Shown: positions 18,686 to 27,633 of the stretch, piece by piece
How the letters are laid out: each line of letters begins with the position of its first letter
How positions within the stretch are numbered: the first letter of the stretch is position 1
Source of the DNA: Faecalicatena orotica
GTDB lineage: Bacteria; Bacillota; Clostridia; Lachnospirales; Lachnospiraceae
Reading direction: 5' to 3'
Assembly: GCF_003149245.1 (NCBI RefSeq)
Contig: NZ_QGDL01000016.1
Coordinates: forward strand, 90,454-154,453
Length of the DNA stretch: 64,000 nucleotides
Program-made: the position numbers and the translations under genes
Notes under the pieces: generated by a model
What the model was told of the DNA's origin: nothing
What the model saw: only the letters and a program-made list of their open reading frames with translations
Database searches by the model: none

Positions 18686-20149
18686 ATGAATAAAAAAGAT
18701 TACTTAAAGCAGATAGAAGATGTAATTGCAAACGGTCCCTATGCCGATACATGGGATTCACTCTGTGAACACCCAGTCCCTAAATGGTATGAAAAAGGCA
18801 AATTCGGTATTTTTATCCATTGGGGTGTCTACAGTGTGCCTGCATTTGGAAATGAGTGGTATCCGAGAAATATGTATGTCAAAGGTTCGAAAGAAAATCT
18901 CCATCATGAGAAAACATATGGGACCCTCGATAAGTTTGGCTATAAAGATTTTATACCGATGTTCCGGGCAGAAAAATTTGATCCCCGGGAGTGGACGAAA
19001 CTGTTTTTGGAGTCAGGGGCAAAGTTTGTTGTACCTGTTGCGGAGCACCACGACGGTTTCCAGATGTACGACAGCGATTTTTCTGACTGGAATGCAGTAA
19101 AGATGGGACCGGAAAGGAACGTACTGGAGGAATTAAGATGTGAGGCGGAAAAGGAAGGAATTGTATTTGGCGCATCTTCCCACCGCGCAGAGCACTACTG
19201 GTTTTTCAACGGCGGACGCCGGATTCCGGAATCAGATGTGAACAATACAGAGTATGAAGAATTATATGGGCCGGCGATGGGGGTTACCCGGGATATGAGC
19301 AATATATATGACAATCCCCCGTCAGAAGAATTTATGCAGGACTGGCTGGTCAGGACATGTGAGCTGGTTGACAGGTATCAGCCGAAGCTTCTCTTCTTTG
19401 ACTGGTGGATCCAGCAGTATGCCTGGAAACCATATTTACGGAAATTTGCTGCCTATTATTATAACAGGGCAGAGCAGTGGGGCGCAGAAGTAGCTATCGA
19501 TGCGAAGTTTGATGCCTATGTTTATGGAAGTGCGGTCAATGATCTGGAGAGAGGACAGCTGGATCATATTACCCCGGATTTCTGGCAGGATGATACATCT
19601 GTTGCGAAGAATTCCTGGGGATATACCGTGGGAAATGATTACAAAGACCCTTCTGATATTGTACTTGATCTGGTGGATGTGGTAAGCAAAAACGGTGCGC
19701 TGCTTCTGAATATAGGACCGAAATCGGACGGAACCATCCCGGATGAAGATGCCCATATTTTGAAGGAAGTAGGAAAATGGCTGAAGGTGAACGGAGAGGC
19801 CATATATGGAACGAAGTACTGGAAGATATTCGGTGAGGGACCTACAGACGTTCCGGAAGGACATTTTACCGACACGACAGGAAAAAATTATACGTCCAGA
19901 GATATCCGGTTTACGAGCAGGGGAAACCATATCTATGCAATTGTAATGCGGTGGCCGGAAGATGGAAAGGTATCAATTGAATCTCTGGGAAATGACTACA
20001 AATATTTGAATTCAACCATCCGGGATATCCAGATACTCGGGACAGACCACCATCCGGAATTCAGCAGGAACAAAGAGCTGGACATCGTGAGCGGGTTACA
20101 GGTGGATGCCGGAAAGATGCCGGTTGTTTTGAAACTTACCATTGATTAA
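18686..20149 (+). CDS. Alpha-L-fucosidase, GH29 (first of three)
   Basis: A 487-residue GH29 enzyme that hydrolyses terminal alpha-L-fucosyl residues with retention. It has the family opening KWYEKGKFGIFIHWGVYSVP, the EHHDGFQMY segment, and a LLFFDWWIQQ strand with the likely nucleophile Asp239. The catalytic barrel is followed by a C-terminal beta domain. There is no signal peptide, so it is cytoplasmic. ATG 18686 is chosen because GAGG (18674-18677) lies 8 bases upstream; a GTG at 18662 would add 8 residues. The acid/base residue cannot be assigned by eye, and linkage preference is unknown. Confidence 0.9.
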   Translation: MNKKDYLKQIEDVIANGPYADTWDSLCEHPVPKWYEKGKFGIFIHWGVYSVPAFGNEWYPRNMYVKGSKENLHHEKTYGTLDKFGYKDFIPMFRAEKFDPREWTKLFLESGAKFVVPVAEHHDGFQMYDSDFSDWNAVKMGPERNVLEELRCEAEKEGIVFGASSHRAEHYWFFNGGRRIPESDVNNTEYEELYGPAMGVTRDMSNIYDNPPSEEFMQDWLVRTCELVDRYQPKLLFFDWWIQQYAWKPYLRKFAAYYYNRAEQWGAEVAIDAKFDAYVYGSAVNDLERGQLDHITPDFWQDDTSVAKNSWGYTVGNDYKDPSDIVLDLVDVVSKNGALLLNIGPKSDGTIPDEDAHILKEVGKWLKVNGEAIYGTKYWKIFGEGPTDVPEGHFTDTTGKNYTSRDIRFTSRGNHIYAIVMRWPEDGKVSIESLGNDYKYLNSTIRDIQILGTDHHPEFSRNKELDIVSGLQVDAGKMPVVLKLTID

Positions 20150-20176
20150 TGAGCGTATTACATATGGAGGGTAATT

Positions 20177-21499
20177 ATGGCGGATAAGCGTTATACAGGA
20201 AGCTGGGAATCAATTCAGAAGCATGAAGTGCCAAAGTGGTATGATGATGCAAAATTTGGTATTTTTATTCATTGGGGAATCTATTCCGTTCCGGCATATG
20301 CGCCGCATACGTGGGAACTCGGGGATGCCCAGGTAACTGACTGGTTTTGCAACAACCCCTATGCGGAGTGGTATTATAATTCTGTTAATGTGGGACGCGG
20401 GCCGGGTTATGAACATCATGTGGAAAAATACGGGGCGGATTTTAAATATGAAGACTTTATCCCCATGTGGAAAGCGGAAAACTGGAACCCGGATGAGTGG
20501 GCACGGATTTTTAAGAAGGCAGGTGCACAGTACGTCGTCCTGACGACAAAACATCATGACGGTTTCTGCCTCTTCCCGAGTAAATATACGGATTTCAATT
20601 CTGTGAAAATGGGTCCGGAAAGAGATATTACCGGAGAACTGACTGATGCGGTCAGGAGTGCAGGCATCCGTATGGGATTATACTATTCAGGTCTGATTGA
20701 CTGGCAGTTTGCAAATGACCCTATTTTTGATGATGATGACCTTTTTGGAACGGCAAGTCCTACTTATGCATATGCTGATTTTTCCTATAACCAGATGAAA
20801 GAACTCATTGATAAATATGAACCGAGTGTACTGTGGAACGATATCGGCTGGCCGAAGCAGAGCGAAGAGGCGATGCCATACCTGTTTGCACACTACTATA
20901 ATAAGGTCAGAGACGGTGTAGTAAATGACCGTTTCAATGGAAAACACTATGATTTTCTGACAAAAGAATATCAGGTGGGGGAGATGGACAGGAGCCAGAA
21001 ATGGGAAATGTGCCGCGGCATGGGATTATCCTTCGGATATAATGAAATTGAAGGGGACGACCAGCTGATCACGGTGCCAAAGCTCGTTAACCTGCTTGTA
21101 TCTACGGTAGCCAACAACGGAAACCTTTTACTTAACATAGGGCCAAAGGCAGACGGAACCATCCCGGCAGAACAGGTAAGAAGGTTGGAAATTCTGGGTG
21201 AATGGCTTTCGGTTAACGGGGTAGGAATTTTTGGAACCCACCCAAGTGACAGGGAATCTGAGATTCGAGAAGACGGGATGGAACTTCACTATACAAGGAA
21301 AGATCATGTACTGTATGTTTTTGCAGATGGGCTGAAGGATGGAGTAAACGAATTCCTTATATCAGATTTTCACGGGAACCTCAGACCTCTTGATGAGCGC
21401 CTGCAGATTGAGACAATACCTGCCGGTGATGGGCTGCTTGTCAGGACAAAAAATTATCAGGCCGGAATGTATGCTATCGGGCTGACATCAGAAGGATAA
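20177..21499 (+). CDS. Alpha-L-fucosidase, GH29 (second of three)
   Basis: A 440-residue GH29 enzyme without a signal peptide. It has KWYDDAKFGIFIHWGIYSVPAYAPHTWE, TKHHDGFCLF and the strand SVLWNDIGWP with probable nucleophile Asp222. It clearly differs from its neighbours, so the locus likely covers several fucosyl linkages, not extra dose of one enzyme. The start has GGAGGG nearby and follows the first fucosidase by 27 bases, in the same operon. Confidence 0.92.
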   Translation: MADKRYTGSWESIQKHEVPKWYDDAKFGIFIHWGIYSVPAYAPHTWELGDAQVTDWFCNNPYAEWYYNSVNVGRGPGYEHHVEKYGADFKYEDFIPMWKAENWNPDEWARIFKKAGAQYVVLTTKHHDGFCLFPSKYTDFNSVKMGPERDITGELTDAVRSAGIRMGLYYSGLIDWQFANDPIFDDDDLFGTASPTYAYADFSYNQMKELIDKYEPSVLWNDIGWPKQSEEAMPYLFAHYYNKVRDGVVNDRFNGKHYDFLTKEYQVGEMDRSQKWEMCRGMGLSFGYNEIEGDDQLITVPKLVNLLVSTVANNGNLLLNIGPKADGTIPAEQVRRLEILGEWLSVNGVGIFGTHPSDRESEIREDGMELHYTRKDHVLYVFADGLKDGVNEFLISDFHGNLRPLDERLQIETIPAGDGLLVRTKNYQAGMYAIGLTSEG

Positions 21500-21540
21500 A
21501 ATAGTATCTTAAAGCGGGTACTGTAAGTGCGGATATTTAC

Positions 21541-21562
21541 GGGACAAAATACGTTTTGTCCC
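21541..21562. promoter_or_regulatory. Perfect inverted repeat between the second and third fucosidase genes
   Basis: GGGACAAAA (21541-21549), a 4-base centre, TTTTGTCCC (21554-21562). There is no T-run after it, so it is not a standard terminator. It could be an operator or an mRNA processing or stability hairpin that sets the level of the third gene. Confidence 0.5.
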
Positions 21563-21607
21563 AGTATTATATTCAGTTTAGTAGTAAAAGAGAGAGAGGA
21601 CTAACAT

Positions 21608-22852
21608 ATGTATGACACAAAACAACAATGGTTTAAAGATGCTAAATATGGTTTGTTTATGCACTGGGGATTATATGCGCTGCTTGCCGGTGAATATAAA
21701 GGGGAAAAAACAGACCGTATTGCCGAGTGGATCATGAACTATCTGAACATACCAGTGGAAGAATACCGCAAATTAGCAAAGGAATTCAATCCGCAGAACT
21801 TTGACGCAGATGAAATCGTACGCAGGGCGAAAGAAGACTGGGGCATGAAATATCTGGTCTTCACCTCCAAACATCATGAGGGGTTCGCAATGTTCAAGTC
21901 AGAAACAACACCGTACAATTCTGTAGACGCATCTCCCTGCCACCGCGATTTTGTAAAAGAGCTGGCCGACGCCTGCCATAAATATGACATGAAATTTGGT
22001 TTGTATTATTCTCAGGCACAGGATTGGGATGACCCGGATGGGTTCATGCAGACAAAAGAAAACAGCCATAAAAATTTCCAGAGATATCTGGACGAAAAAT
22101 GCAAACCGCAGCTTCGGGAAATATTAACACAGTACGGAGAAATTGCACTGCTCTGGTTTGACACACCTATGGGTATTACTAAGCAGCAGACGCAGGAACT
22201 GATTGATCTGGTAAAATCCTTACAGCCAAATTGCATTATCAGCGGCCGTGCGGGAAACCATATGGGCGATTATATGACAACAGGAGATAATTTCATACCG
22301 AGACTTCCATACGAAGGAGACTGGGAAGTTCCGGCAACCCTGAATGACACATGGGGCTTCAATAAATACGATCACAACTGGAAAAAAGCAGATGACATCA
22401 TCCGCCTGCTGCTGAAAATCAACAGCAGGGGAGGGAACTACCTGTTGAATATCGGTCCCGACGCCGACGGAAACGTGCCAAAAGAAAGCATTGAGATATT
22501 AAACGAAGTAGGAAAATATGTAAAAGAAAATGCAGAAGCAATCTATGGCACGAAACGCGTGGCCCTGTACCATTACGAATTAGAGTGGGCACAGTTTACT
22601 TCAAAAGACTACAAACTATTCGTACATGTCCTTCAGCCCCGCATGCGCGTGGAAGTCATAAACATCGCTAATCAGGTGAAACGGGCATACATCGTCAGAG
22701 ATGGAAGAGAACTTGAATTCACCGTAGGAAAAGTATGCGAAGGCGACGGATATATAGAAGTAGAACTTCCGGAAGATATGCAGGAACAAAAAAATTACGC
22801 AGTCTGTATTGAAATGGAAGAAAAAGAACCAATTTTCGAAGAAATCCAGTAA
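21608..22852 (+). CDS. Alpha-L-fucosidase, GH29 (third of three)
   Basis: A 414-residue GH29 enzyme with WFKDAKYGLFMHWGLYAL, TSKHHEGFAMF and IALLWFDTPMG, where Asp185 is the likely nucleophile. It is shorter than its neighbours and ends in a compact beta domain. It has no signal peptide. It is separated from the second fucosidase by 108 bases holding an inverted repeat, so it may have its own expression level. AGAGAGAGGA precedes the ATG. Confidence 0.92.
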   Translation: MYDTKQQWFKDAKYGLFMHWGLYALLAGEYKGEKTDRIAEWIMNYLNIPVEEYRKLAKEFNPQNFDADEIVRRAKEDWGMKYLVFTSKHHEGFAMFKSETTPYNSVDASPCHRDFVKELADACHKYDMKFGLYYSQAQDWDDPDGFMQTKENSHKNFQRYLDEKCKPQLREILTQYGEIALLWFDTPMGITKQQTQELIDLVKSLQPNCIISGRAGNHMGDYMTTGDNFIPRLPYEGDWEVPATLNDTWGFNKYDHNWKKADDIIRLLLKINSRGGNYLLNIGPDADGNVPKESIEILNEVGKYVKENAEAIYGTKRVALYHYELEWAQFTSKDYKLFVHVLQPRMRVEVINIANQVKRAYIVRDGRELEFTVGKVCEGDGYIEVELPEDMQEQKNYAVCIEMEEKEPIFEEIQ

Positions 22853-22922
22853 AAAAATACTAATACGATGAATACCGCCGACAAATGCAAGAGTGCCAGT
22901 TGCATTCTCGTTAAGCCGTCTG

Positions 22923-22960
22923 ATCCGCAGGCCTTTTAGTCCTGCGGATTATTCATGTTT
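22923..22960 (+). terminator. Probable terminator of the fucose operon
   Basis: ATCCGCAGG (22923-22931) pairs with CCTGCGGAT (22941-22949), followed by a T-rich stretch. A smaller hairpin (ATGCAA/TTGCAT) lies just upstream near 22885-22905. Confidence 0.6.
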
Positions 22961-23091
22961 TAACCTTTGTTTTGATAAAAAACTGTAATTTCGAAAAGAC
23001 GCATCCGTGAGGAGCCATCCTCCCTCCCACAGAAAGCTGGTTTATCCAGACAGAAAGTTCGTATGCTTGGAGTGTTGGTCGGGCAGGCGTA

Positions 23092-23120
23092 TTGCGAAAT
23101 CATTTTTTTGATTGTATAAT
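23092..23120 (+). promoter_or_regulatory. Promoter of the first LacI-type regulator
   Basis: TTGCGA (23092-23097), 17 bases, TATAAT (23115-23120). Confidence 0.75.
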
Positions 23121-23153
23121 GGTGTATAGATTTATGGAGAATAGGGGGAAATG

Positions 23154-24188
23154 ATGGCTGTTACGATCAAGGATGTTGCCAGGGAGACGAATCTTGCGAT
23201 ATCGACTATTTCTAAATATATGAATGGGGGTAATGTGCGGGGTAAGAACCGTAAGCTGATAGAGGAAGCTGTGCAGCGGCTTGGGTACCGGCCGAATAAT
23301 GCAGCCCGGGGGCTGAGGAGCTCCCGGAGTTTTTTAGTTGGCCTGATTCTGGACGGTTTGGATAATCAGTTTTTTTCACCCATTGCTTCTCAGATTACAG
23401 AGAGGCTGAATGAACAAGGATATCATGTTATTGTATGCTGCCATAGGGATAGTATTAAAAAGGCGAGGAAATCAGTAGATTTTATGCTGGAAAATCAGGT
23501 GGACGGAATGATTCTCCTTCCGCTTTCAAGTGATGAAGATTATTTGGAAAGTGCCAGAATAAATCGTGTTCCGGTTGTGACATTAGACCGGCTGGAGATG
23601 CCGGATTTTGATATGGTAGGAAGCAATGCAGCCGTTGGCAGCTATAATGCTGTTGAATATCTGATACAGCAGGGGCACAGAAAGATTGCGGTCTTATCCG
23701 GGACGGATAAGAAGACGGGTGGACTGAAGGCCGGACAGGAGAGGCTGAAAGGATACAAACGGGCGCTGGAGGACTATATGATTCCTTTGAAAGAAGAGTA
23801 TATTGCCAGTGGCGATTTCAGCTTTTCATCGGGGTATGAAGGGATGAAACGGATATGGCAGCTTAAGGACAGGCCCACTGCTATATTTATTTCTAATTAC
23901 AATATGACACTAGGGGCAGTTACGCTGCTGCATAATCTTGGTATTGCGATCCCGGAAGAACTTTCTTTGGTATCATTTGATGATTTGGAATTTTCCGAAT
24001 TATGCCAGCCGAACCTGACAGCAGTCAGGCAGCCGGCCGAAGAAATTGCAAAAGAAAGTGTGGATTTGCTGCTGAAAAGAATGCAGGGTGACTACACTAA
24101 TTTTCCGGAATACAGGAAATTACCTGCAAAACTGTTTATCAGAGATTCTGTCAGGGCAATCAGCCGGAATGCAGAAACTGCCACTTAA
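23154..24188 (+). CDS. LacI-family transcriptional regulator
   Basis: About 344 residues: an N-terminal LacI helix-turn-helix (TIKDVARETNLAISTISKYMNG), a hinge around 50-60 and a periplasmic-binding-protein-like effector domain. It follows the fucose operon and probably controls it in response to a fucose-derived sugar (inference). An AGGGGG site favours the second of two consecutive ATG codons. It has its own promoter and ends 14 bases from a second, convergent LacI gene. Confidence 0.9.
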   Translation: MAVTIKDVARETNLAISTISKYMNGGNVRGKNRKLIEEAVQRLGYRPNNAARGLRSSRSFLVGLILDGLDNQFFSPIASQITERLNEQGYHVIVCCHRDSIKKARKSVDFMLENQVDGMILLPLSSDEDYLESARINRVPVVTLDRLEMPDFDMVGSNAAVGSYNAVEYLIQQGHRKIAVLSGTDKKTGGLKAGQERLKGYKRALEDYMIPLKEEYIASGDFSFSSGYEGMKRIWQLKDRPTAIFISNYNMTLGAVTLLHNLGIAIPEELSLVSFDDLEFSELCQPNLTAVRQPAEEIAKESVDLLLKRMQGDYTNFPEYRKLPAKLFIRDSVRAISRNAETAT

Positions 24189-24202
24189 TCAGGGGGAGGT
24201 TT

Positions 24203-25210
24203 TTAAGAAATATCCTTTACAGAATCACGCTCTATAAATTGTGCTTTCACATAGGATACCTGAGGAAAATCTTCCCAGTCTCCCCTCATACGTTTCAAAA
24301 GCAGACGGCCGGCTTCCTTCCCGAGTGCTGGAAAGTCCTGCAGCATGACTGTGATAGGAGGGTGGATAGCTGAAAATATCTCGTCATCGTCAAAAGTAAC
24401 CAGAGATAAATCATCCGGTATACGAAGGTCATACTTATGAAGCAGCTGAATACAGGCCATGATATAATAATAATTCAGTGAAAAAACAGCAGTGGGTCTC
24501 TCAGGGAGTTCCATCATTTTCTGAAAGAGCTGCAGGCCGGACTGGGCATTGTATGTCCCATTATAAACGATCTGGTGATCTTCTGATATGCCGTGCTCCA
24601 GACAAGCCTGGCGGAATCCCCTGATCCGTTCCATTGCAGTGTAGCTGTCTGCGGGACCGCCGATAACACCGATTCTTTTATGTCCATGCTGTATAAGATA
24701 AAGAGTCATTTCATAGGCACTCTCATAATTGTTGGATGTTACAGAGTCGAGGGTACATGTCTTTAAAATCTGGTCGAGGAATATGCAAGGGATATTTGCC
24801 TCCTGCATCAGCTGTATAAGATTGCTTTTTTCTATATTTTCATCTACCATAATGCAGCCTTCAGTCTGAATGCTCAACAACTGCTGGTATGTTTCAGACT
24901 GGTCAGTCTTGGAGGGATTATAAGCCATCACAATGGTGGAATAATTGTGTTTTTGCATATATTCTTCGATATAGGTGGTAATGGAACCCCAAAAATAATC
25001 ACTGAAAGATGGCAGGAGAATTGTAATCGTATTACTCTTTTTGCTGCGAAGCCTCTGGGCACTCCTGTTTGGGATATATCCTAATTTTTTAATACTTGCT
25101 TCAATTGCCATTTTATTTTCAGGAGCAATTTTTTTCCCGTTTAAATATTTGGATATGGTGGCCGGTGAAAGACCGGTGTCTTTTACGATGTCTTTAATTG
25201 TAGCACTCAT
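24203..25210 (-). CDS. LacI-family transcriptional regulator
   Basis: A 335-residue LacI-type repressor: HTH in TIKDIVKDTGLSPATISKYLNG, then the sugar-binding domain. It is convergent with the preceding regulator and only partly similar to it. AGGGAGG precedes the ATG. A promoter is visible at 25275-25303. Its target is unclear: it could co-control the fucose locus, or the second sugar operon at 32.5 kb, which has a clear operator-like dyad but no adjacent regulator. Confidence 0.9.
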   Translation of the reverse strand: MSATIKDIVKDTGLSPATISKYLNGKKIAPENKMAIEASIKKLGYIPNRSAQRLRSKKSNTITILLPSFSDYFWGSITTYIEEYMQKHNYSTIVMAYNPSKTDQSETYQQLLSIQTEGCIMVDENIEKSNLIQLMQEANIPCIFLDQILKTCTLDSVTSNNYESAYEMTLYLIQHGHKRIGVIGGPADSYTAMERIRGFRQACLEHGISEDHQIVYNGTYNAQSGLQLFQKMMELPERPTAVFSLNYYYIMACIQLLHKYDLRIPDDLSLVTFDDDEIFSAIHPPITVMLQDFPALGKEAGRLLLKRMRGDWEDFPQVSYVKAQFIERDSVKDIS

Positions 25211-25274
25211 TCTAAAGACCTCCCTTTTGCTTAGTCAAACCGAAAATTCACAATCCGTTTTGCTGCCTGCATTT

Positions 25275-25303
25275 AGTATAATATTTGAAACGAAAAAAAT
25301 CAA
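25275..25303 (-). promoter_or_regulatory. Promoter of the second LacI-type regulator
   Basis: Read on the minus strand: TTGATT, 17 bases, TATACT. Confidence 0.7.
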
Positions 25304-25331
25304 TCGAAGAAGTGAATCGTATGGACAATGC

Positions 25332-25361
25332 TACTGTTTAAAACGTGCCGTGCACAGTAAC
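25332..25361. repeat. Deleted derivative of the multi-hairpin repeat
   Basis: The segment joins a start like copy A (TACTGTTTAAAACGTGCCG, compare 84-102) directly to its end (GTGCACAGTAAC, compare 216-227), as expected if the interior was lost. Confidence 0.55.
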
Positions 25362-25390
25362 TGGACAATAATTTAAAGGAAGAGATAAAT

Positions 25391-25654
25391 ATGAATTTTA
25401 CTTATATACTGAGATGCAATGATGGAAGTCTGTATACCGGCTGGACAAATGACCTTGAAAAGCGGCTGGGTGACCATAACGCAGGGAAGGGCGCTAAGTA
25501 TACAAAGGGCAGGAGACCCGTGGAACTGGCCTATTATGAGATTTATGAGACAAAGGAAGAAGCAATGAAACGGGAATATGCAATCAAGCACCTTACCCGG
25601 GAGCAGAAGATGAATCTGCTCCATATGGGGAAAGGTAAGGATAAATGTGAATAA
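25391..25654 (+). CDS. GIY-YIG nuclease-superfamily small protein (YhbQ/UPF0213 type)
   Basis: An 87-residue single-domain GIY-YIG protein: YILRCNDGSLYTGWTNDLEKRL supplies the Y-x-Y/GWT core and the conserved Arg, and REYAIKHLTREQK the later helix. Related proteins are small DNA endonucleases of uncertain role. It has an AAAGGAAGAG ribosome site, stands alone and starts 30 bases after a repeat remnant. Confidence 0.85.
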   Translation: MNFTYILRCNDGSLYTGWTNDLEKRLGDHNAGKGAKYTKGRRPVELAYYEIYETKEEAMKREYAIKHLTREQKMNLLHMGKGKDKCE

Positions 25655-25729
25655 ATAAAAATATTAACCAATCATACTTAAAACCATAAATATAAACTGC
25701 AGGCCGCTGTTTACAGATCTGCCTGCAAA

Positions 25730-26434
25730 TTAATTGCTTCTGTTCCGTACCTGTTGAATATAATCCTGAATATCCTCTTTCTTCAAGTGAAATTTCTGGT
25801 GTAGTTTTTCACAGACGGTGGATTCTCCATACCCGTCTTCAAGCAGGATTTCAACAAAAAGCAGGATATCATTACGGGTGACTTCTTTAGTGACTTTGTT
25901 GGTGACTTCTTTAGTGACTTTGTTAGTAACTTCTATGGTAACTTTATTTGTAACTTCTTCAGTAACCTCTTTAGTGATTTCTTTAGCAATTTCCTTAGTA
26001 GCCTTTTCCAGGTCCTCAGCCCATAATTCATGCAGTGCTTCGCACATTGATCTCGCCTCCTCCATTGCCGCGGGGTTAGCCCGCACTATTAAATCCATAG
26101 CAGCCTGATAGAGTCTGGAATCTTTATGCTTTTCATAGTCTTCAAACAGAACATTCAGATTCTGGTCAGGCTGTAAGTCTGTACGCAGACTGCCCAGCCA
26201 TCGGTTCTCTTCCGGACTTTTATATTCGAAGATATTATGTCCCTTTAATAATCGGCCCATATTCTTTTTCAACGGTTCAGAACCATTTTTTTTAATGACC
26301 AGTGCATCAATCCTCATGGGCATCTTGTTTAATTCCAACTCGGAAAGAAAAATAAGACGGTCAGCCTCCTCTCCAAAGTCAATCTGCATGGCGGCAATAA
26401 ATGCCGGATGCCATTGCAGCCTTTTATCTGTCAT
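25730..26434 (-). CDS. PD-(D/E)XK nuclease-family protein, internally shortened, with tetrapeptide repeats
   Basis: A 234-residue protein. The N-terminal part (WHPAFIAAMQ, MRIDALVIKK, FEYKSPE) matches the opening and D...ExK core of a Lachnospiraceae PD-(D/E)XK family. Directly after EYKSPE the sequence jumps to NRWLGSLRTDL. From memory, these proteins normally carry roughly 90 more residues between those points, so an in-frame internal deletion is likely. The C-terminal region has ten four-residue repeats of the T-K/N-E/K-V kind, predicted to be helical or coiled coil. GGAGGTG lies 6 bases before ATG 26434, so I start there and not at 26449. Catalytic ability is doubtful. Confidence 0.7.
   Translation of the reverse strand: MTDKRLQWHPAFIAAMQIDFGEEADRLIFLSELELNKMPMRIDALVIKKNGSEPLKKNMGRLLKGHNIFEYKSPEENRWLGSLRTDLQPDQNLNVLFEDYEKHKDSRLYQAAMDLIVRANPAAMEEARSMCEALHELWAEDLEKATKEIAKEITKEVTEEVTNKVTIEVTNKVTKEVTNKVTKEVTRNDILLFVEILLEDGYGESTVCEKLHQKFHLKKEDIQDYIQQVRNRSN
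25878..25997. repeat. 12-bp tandem repeat inside the PD-(D/E)XK gene
   Basis: Ten consecutive 12-bp units of the type gtgacttcttta/gtgactttgttg, encoding a tetrapeptide array on the minus strand. Divergence rises toward the 25997 end, the upstream part of the coding strand. Confidence 0.85.
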
Positions 26435-26449
26435 GTACTGCACCTCCAT

Positions 26450-26785
26450 TATAGCATGTGAAATGTACGGAGTATATCTGTTTGTGACTTAAAAATGTGC
26501 ATTACTGTTCGCTGATATGACTATTTCAGGTCATCTGGGAACAATAATCCACTGACAGTCCTGTAAACAATAATCTTTTTTATCTGTTGCAGCTTTATTC
26601 AATTGTGAAATACAAATCTGGATTTTTTGACGAAAGTCAGAAAATATAATATTCCGGAAATAAAGATTTGTATGGTCAGAATACCATTTCGGAAAAACAA
26701 TTTCAATGTGTTTATTGTTGAAAAATAGGGGTATATTGTTGATACTTTAGAAGTTAGATTTGTGGAAATGTATATTAGTTTATAA
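26450..26785. other. AT-rich intergenic stretch, nothing certain
   Basis: A region of about 335 bases between the PD-(D/E)XK gene and the rubrerythrin terminator. I see no reading frame with a ribosome site and no clear hairpin. Confidence 0.5.
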
Positions 26786-26827
26786 AAACGACCATGCATG
26801 AACAGAAATGTTCATGCATGGTCGTTT
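26786..26827. terminator. Bidirectional terminator of rubrerythrin
   Basis: A perfect 19-base stem (26786-26804 with 26809-26827), GAAA loop, T-rich on both sides. It ends the minus-strand rubrerythrin transcript. Confidence 0.9.
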
Positions 26828-26862
26828 GTTATTTTGATCACGCCTAAAGATATGGCCCGTAT

Positions 26863-27399
26863 TTAGTAGTTTTCGGCTTTTCTTTCGAAGTAAGCACGTG
26901 GATGTGCACATACCGGACATACTTCAGGAGCTTCATCACCCTGGTAGATATATCCACAGTTTCCACATTTCCATCCAAGAGGAGCTTCATCTTTGAATGT
27001 CTGTCCAGCACGGAAGTGGTCAAGAAGTCTCTGATAGCGTTTTTCATGAGAAGCTTCTACTTCTGCAACACCTCTGAATTTAGCAGCCAGTTCTGTGAAA
27101 CCTTCTTCTTCAGCCTCTTTAGCCATGCGTGCATACATATCTGTCCACTCATAGTTCTCGCCTGCAGCAGCGTCTGCCAGGTTCTCTTCTGTATTACCGA
27201 TTCCGTGGAATTCTTTGAACCACATTTTTGCGTGTTCTTTTTCCTGGTCAGCAGTCTCTAAGAAGATGTTTGACATCTGTACATAGCCAGCTTTTCTTGC
27301 AGCGGATGCATAGTATGTATACTTATTGCGTGCCTGTGATTCTCCTGAGAATGCCTCCATAAGATTCTGTTCTGTTTTTGTTCCTGCGTACTTAGACAT
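26863..27399 (-). CDS. rbr: Rubrerythrin
   Basis: A 178-residue non-haem iron peroxidase that reduces hydrogen peroxide in anaerobes. The N-terminal four-helix diiron domain has the ExxARNKY and EKEHAKMWF ligand segments and a second E...ExxH pair ([10 protein letters not shown]). The C-terminal rubredoxin domain has CGNCGY and CPVC, four Cys for one iron. The order and length are classical. AAGGAGG precedes the ATG. A promoter lies at 27499-27526, and PerR is encoded about 1 kb upstream. Confidence 0.97.
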   Translation of the reverse strand: MSKYAGTKTEQNLMEAFSGESQARNKYTYYASAARKAGYVQMSNIFLETADQEKEHAKMWFKEFHGIGNTEENLADAAAGENYEWTDMYARMAKEAEEEGFTELAAKFRGVAEVEASHEKRYQRLLDHFRAGQTFKDEAPLGWKCGNCGYIYQGDEAPEVCPVCAHPRAYFERKAENY

Positions 27400-27498
27400 A
27401 GTGTAAATCCTCCTTTATTTTTTGGTGCTTCTGACGGCAGTGCCGCCGGTTCGTCCACGAGGCATTCCGTTTGGAATGACTACTTTATGGATAAGTTT

Positions 27499-27526
27499 AT
27501 TATACCATTATGAACATATGTTTCAA
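27499..27526 (-). promoter_or_regulatory. Promoter of rbr
   Basis: Minus strand: TTGAAA, 16 bases, TATAAT with a TG one base ahead (extended -10). The spacer holds the palindrome AACATATGTT, a possible control site. Confidence 0.7.
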
Positions 27527-27633
27527 TAAAAATTAGATAAAATGTGGATAAATTTTCCATGTAAGAGTAAATGACCTGCAAAGGAGGGGAAACTCCAATG
27601 CAGGTATTTACATATGAATCCTATTATTTTGGA

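Noticed and set aside
25878..25997. CRISPR-like array
   Set aside because: Units are 12 bp without spacers and lie within a reading frame.
26599..26799. 66-codon minus-strand frame
   Set aside because: Overlaps the rubrerythrin terminator and has no start signal.
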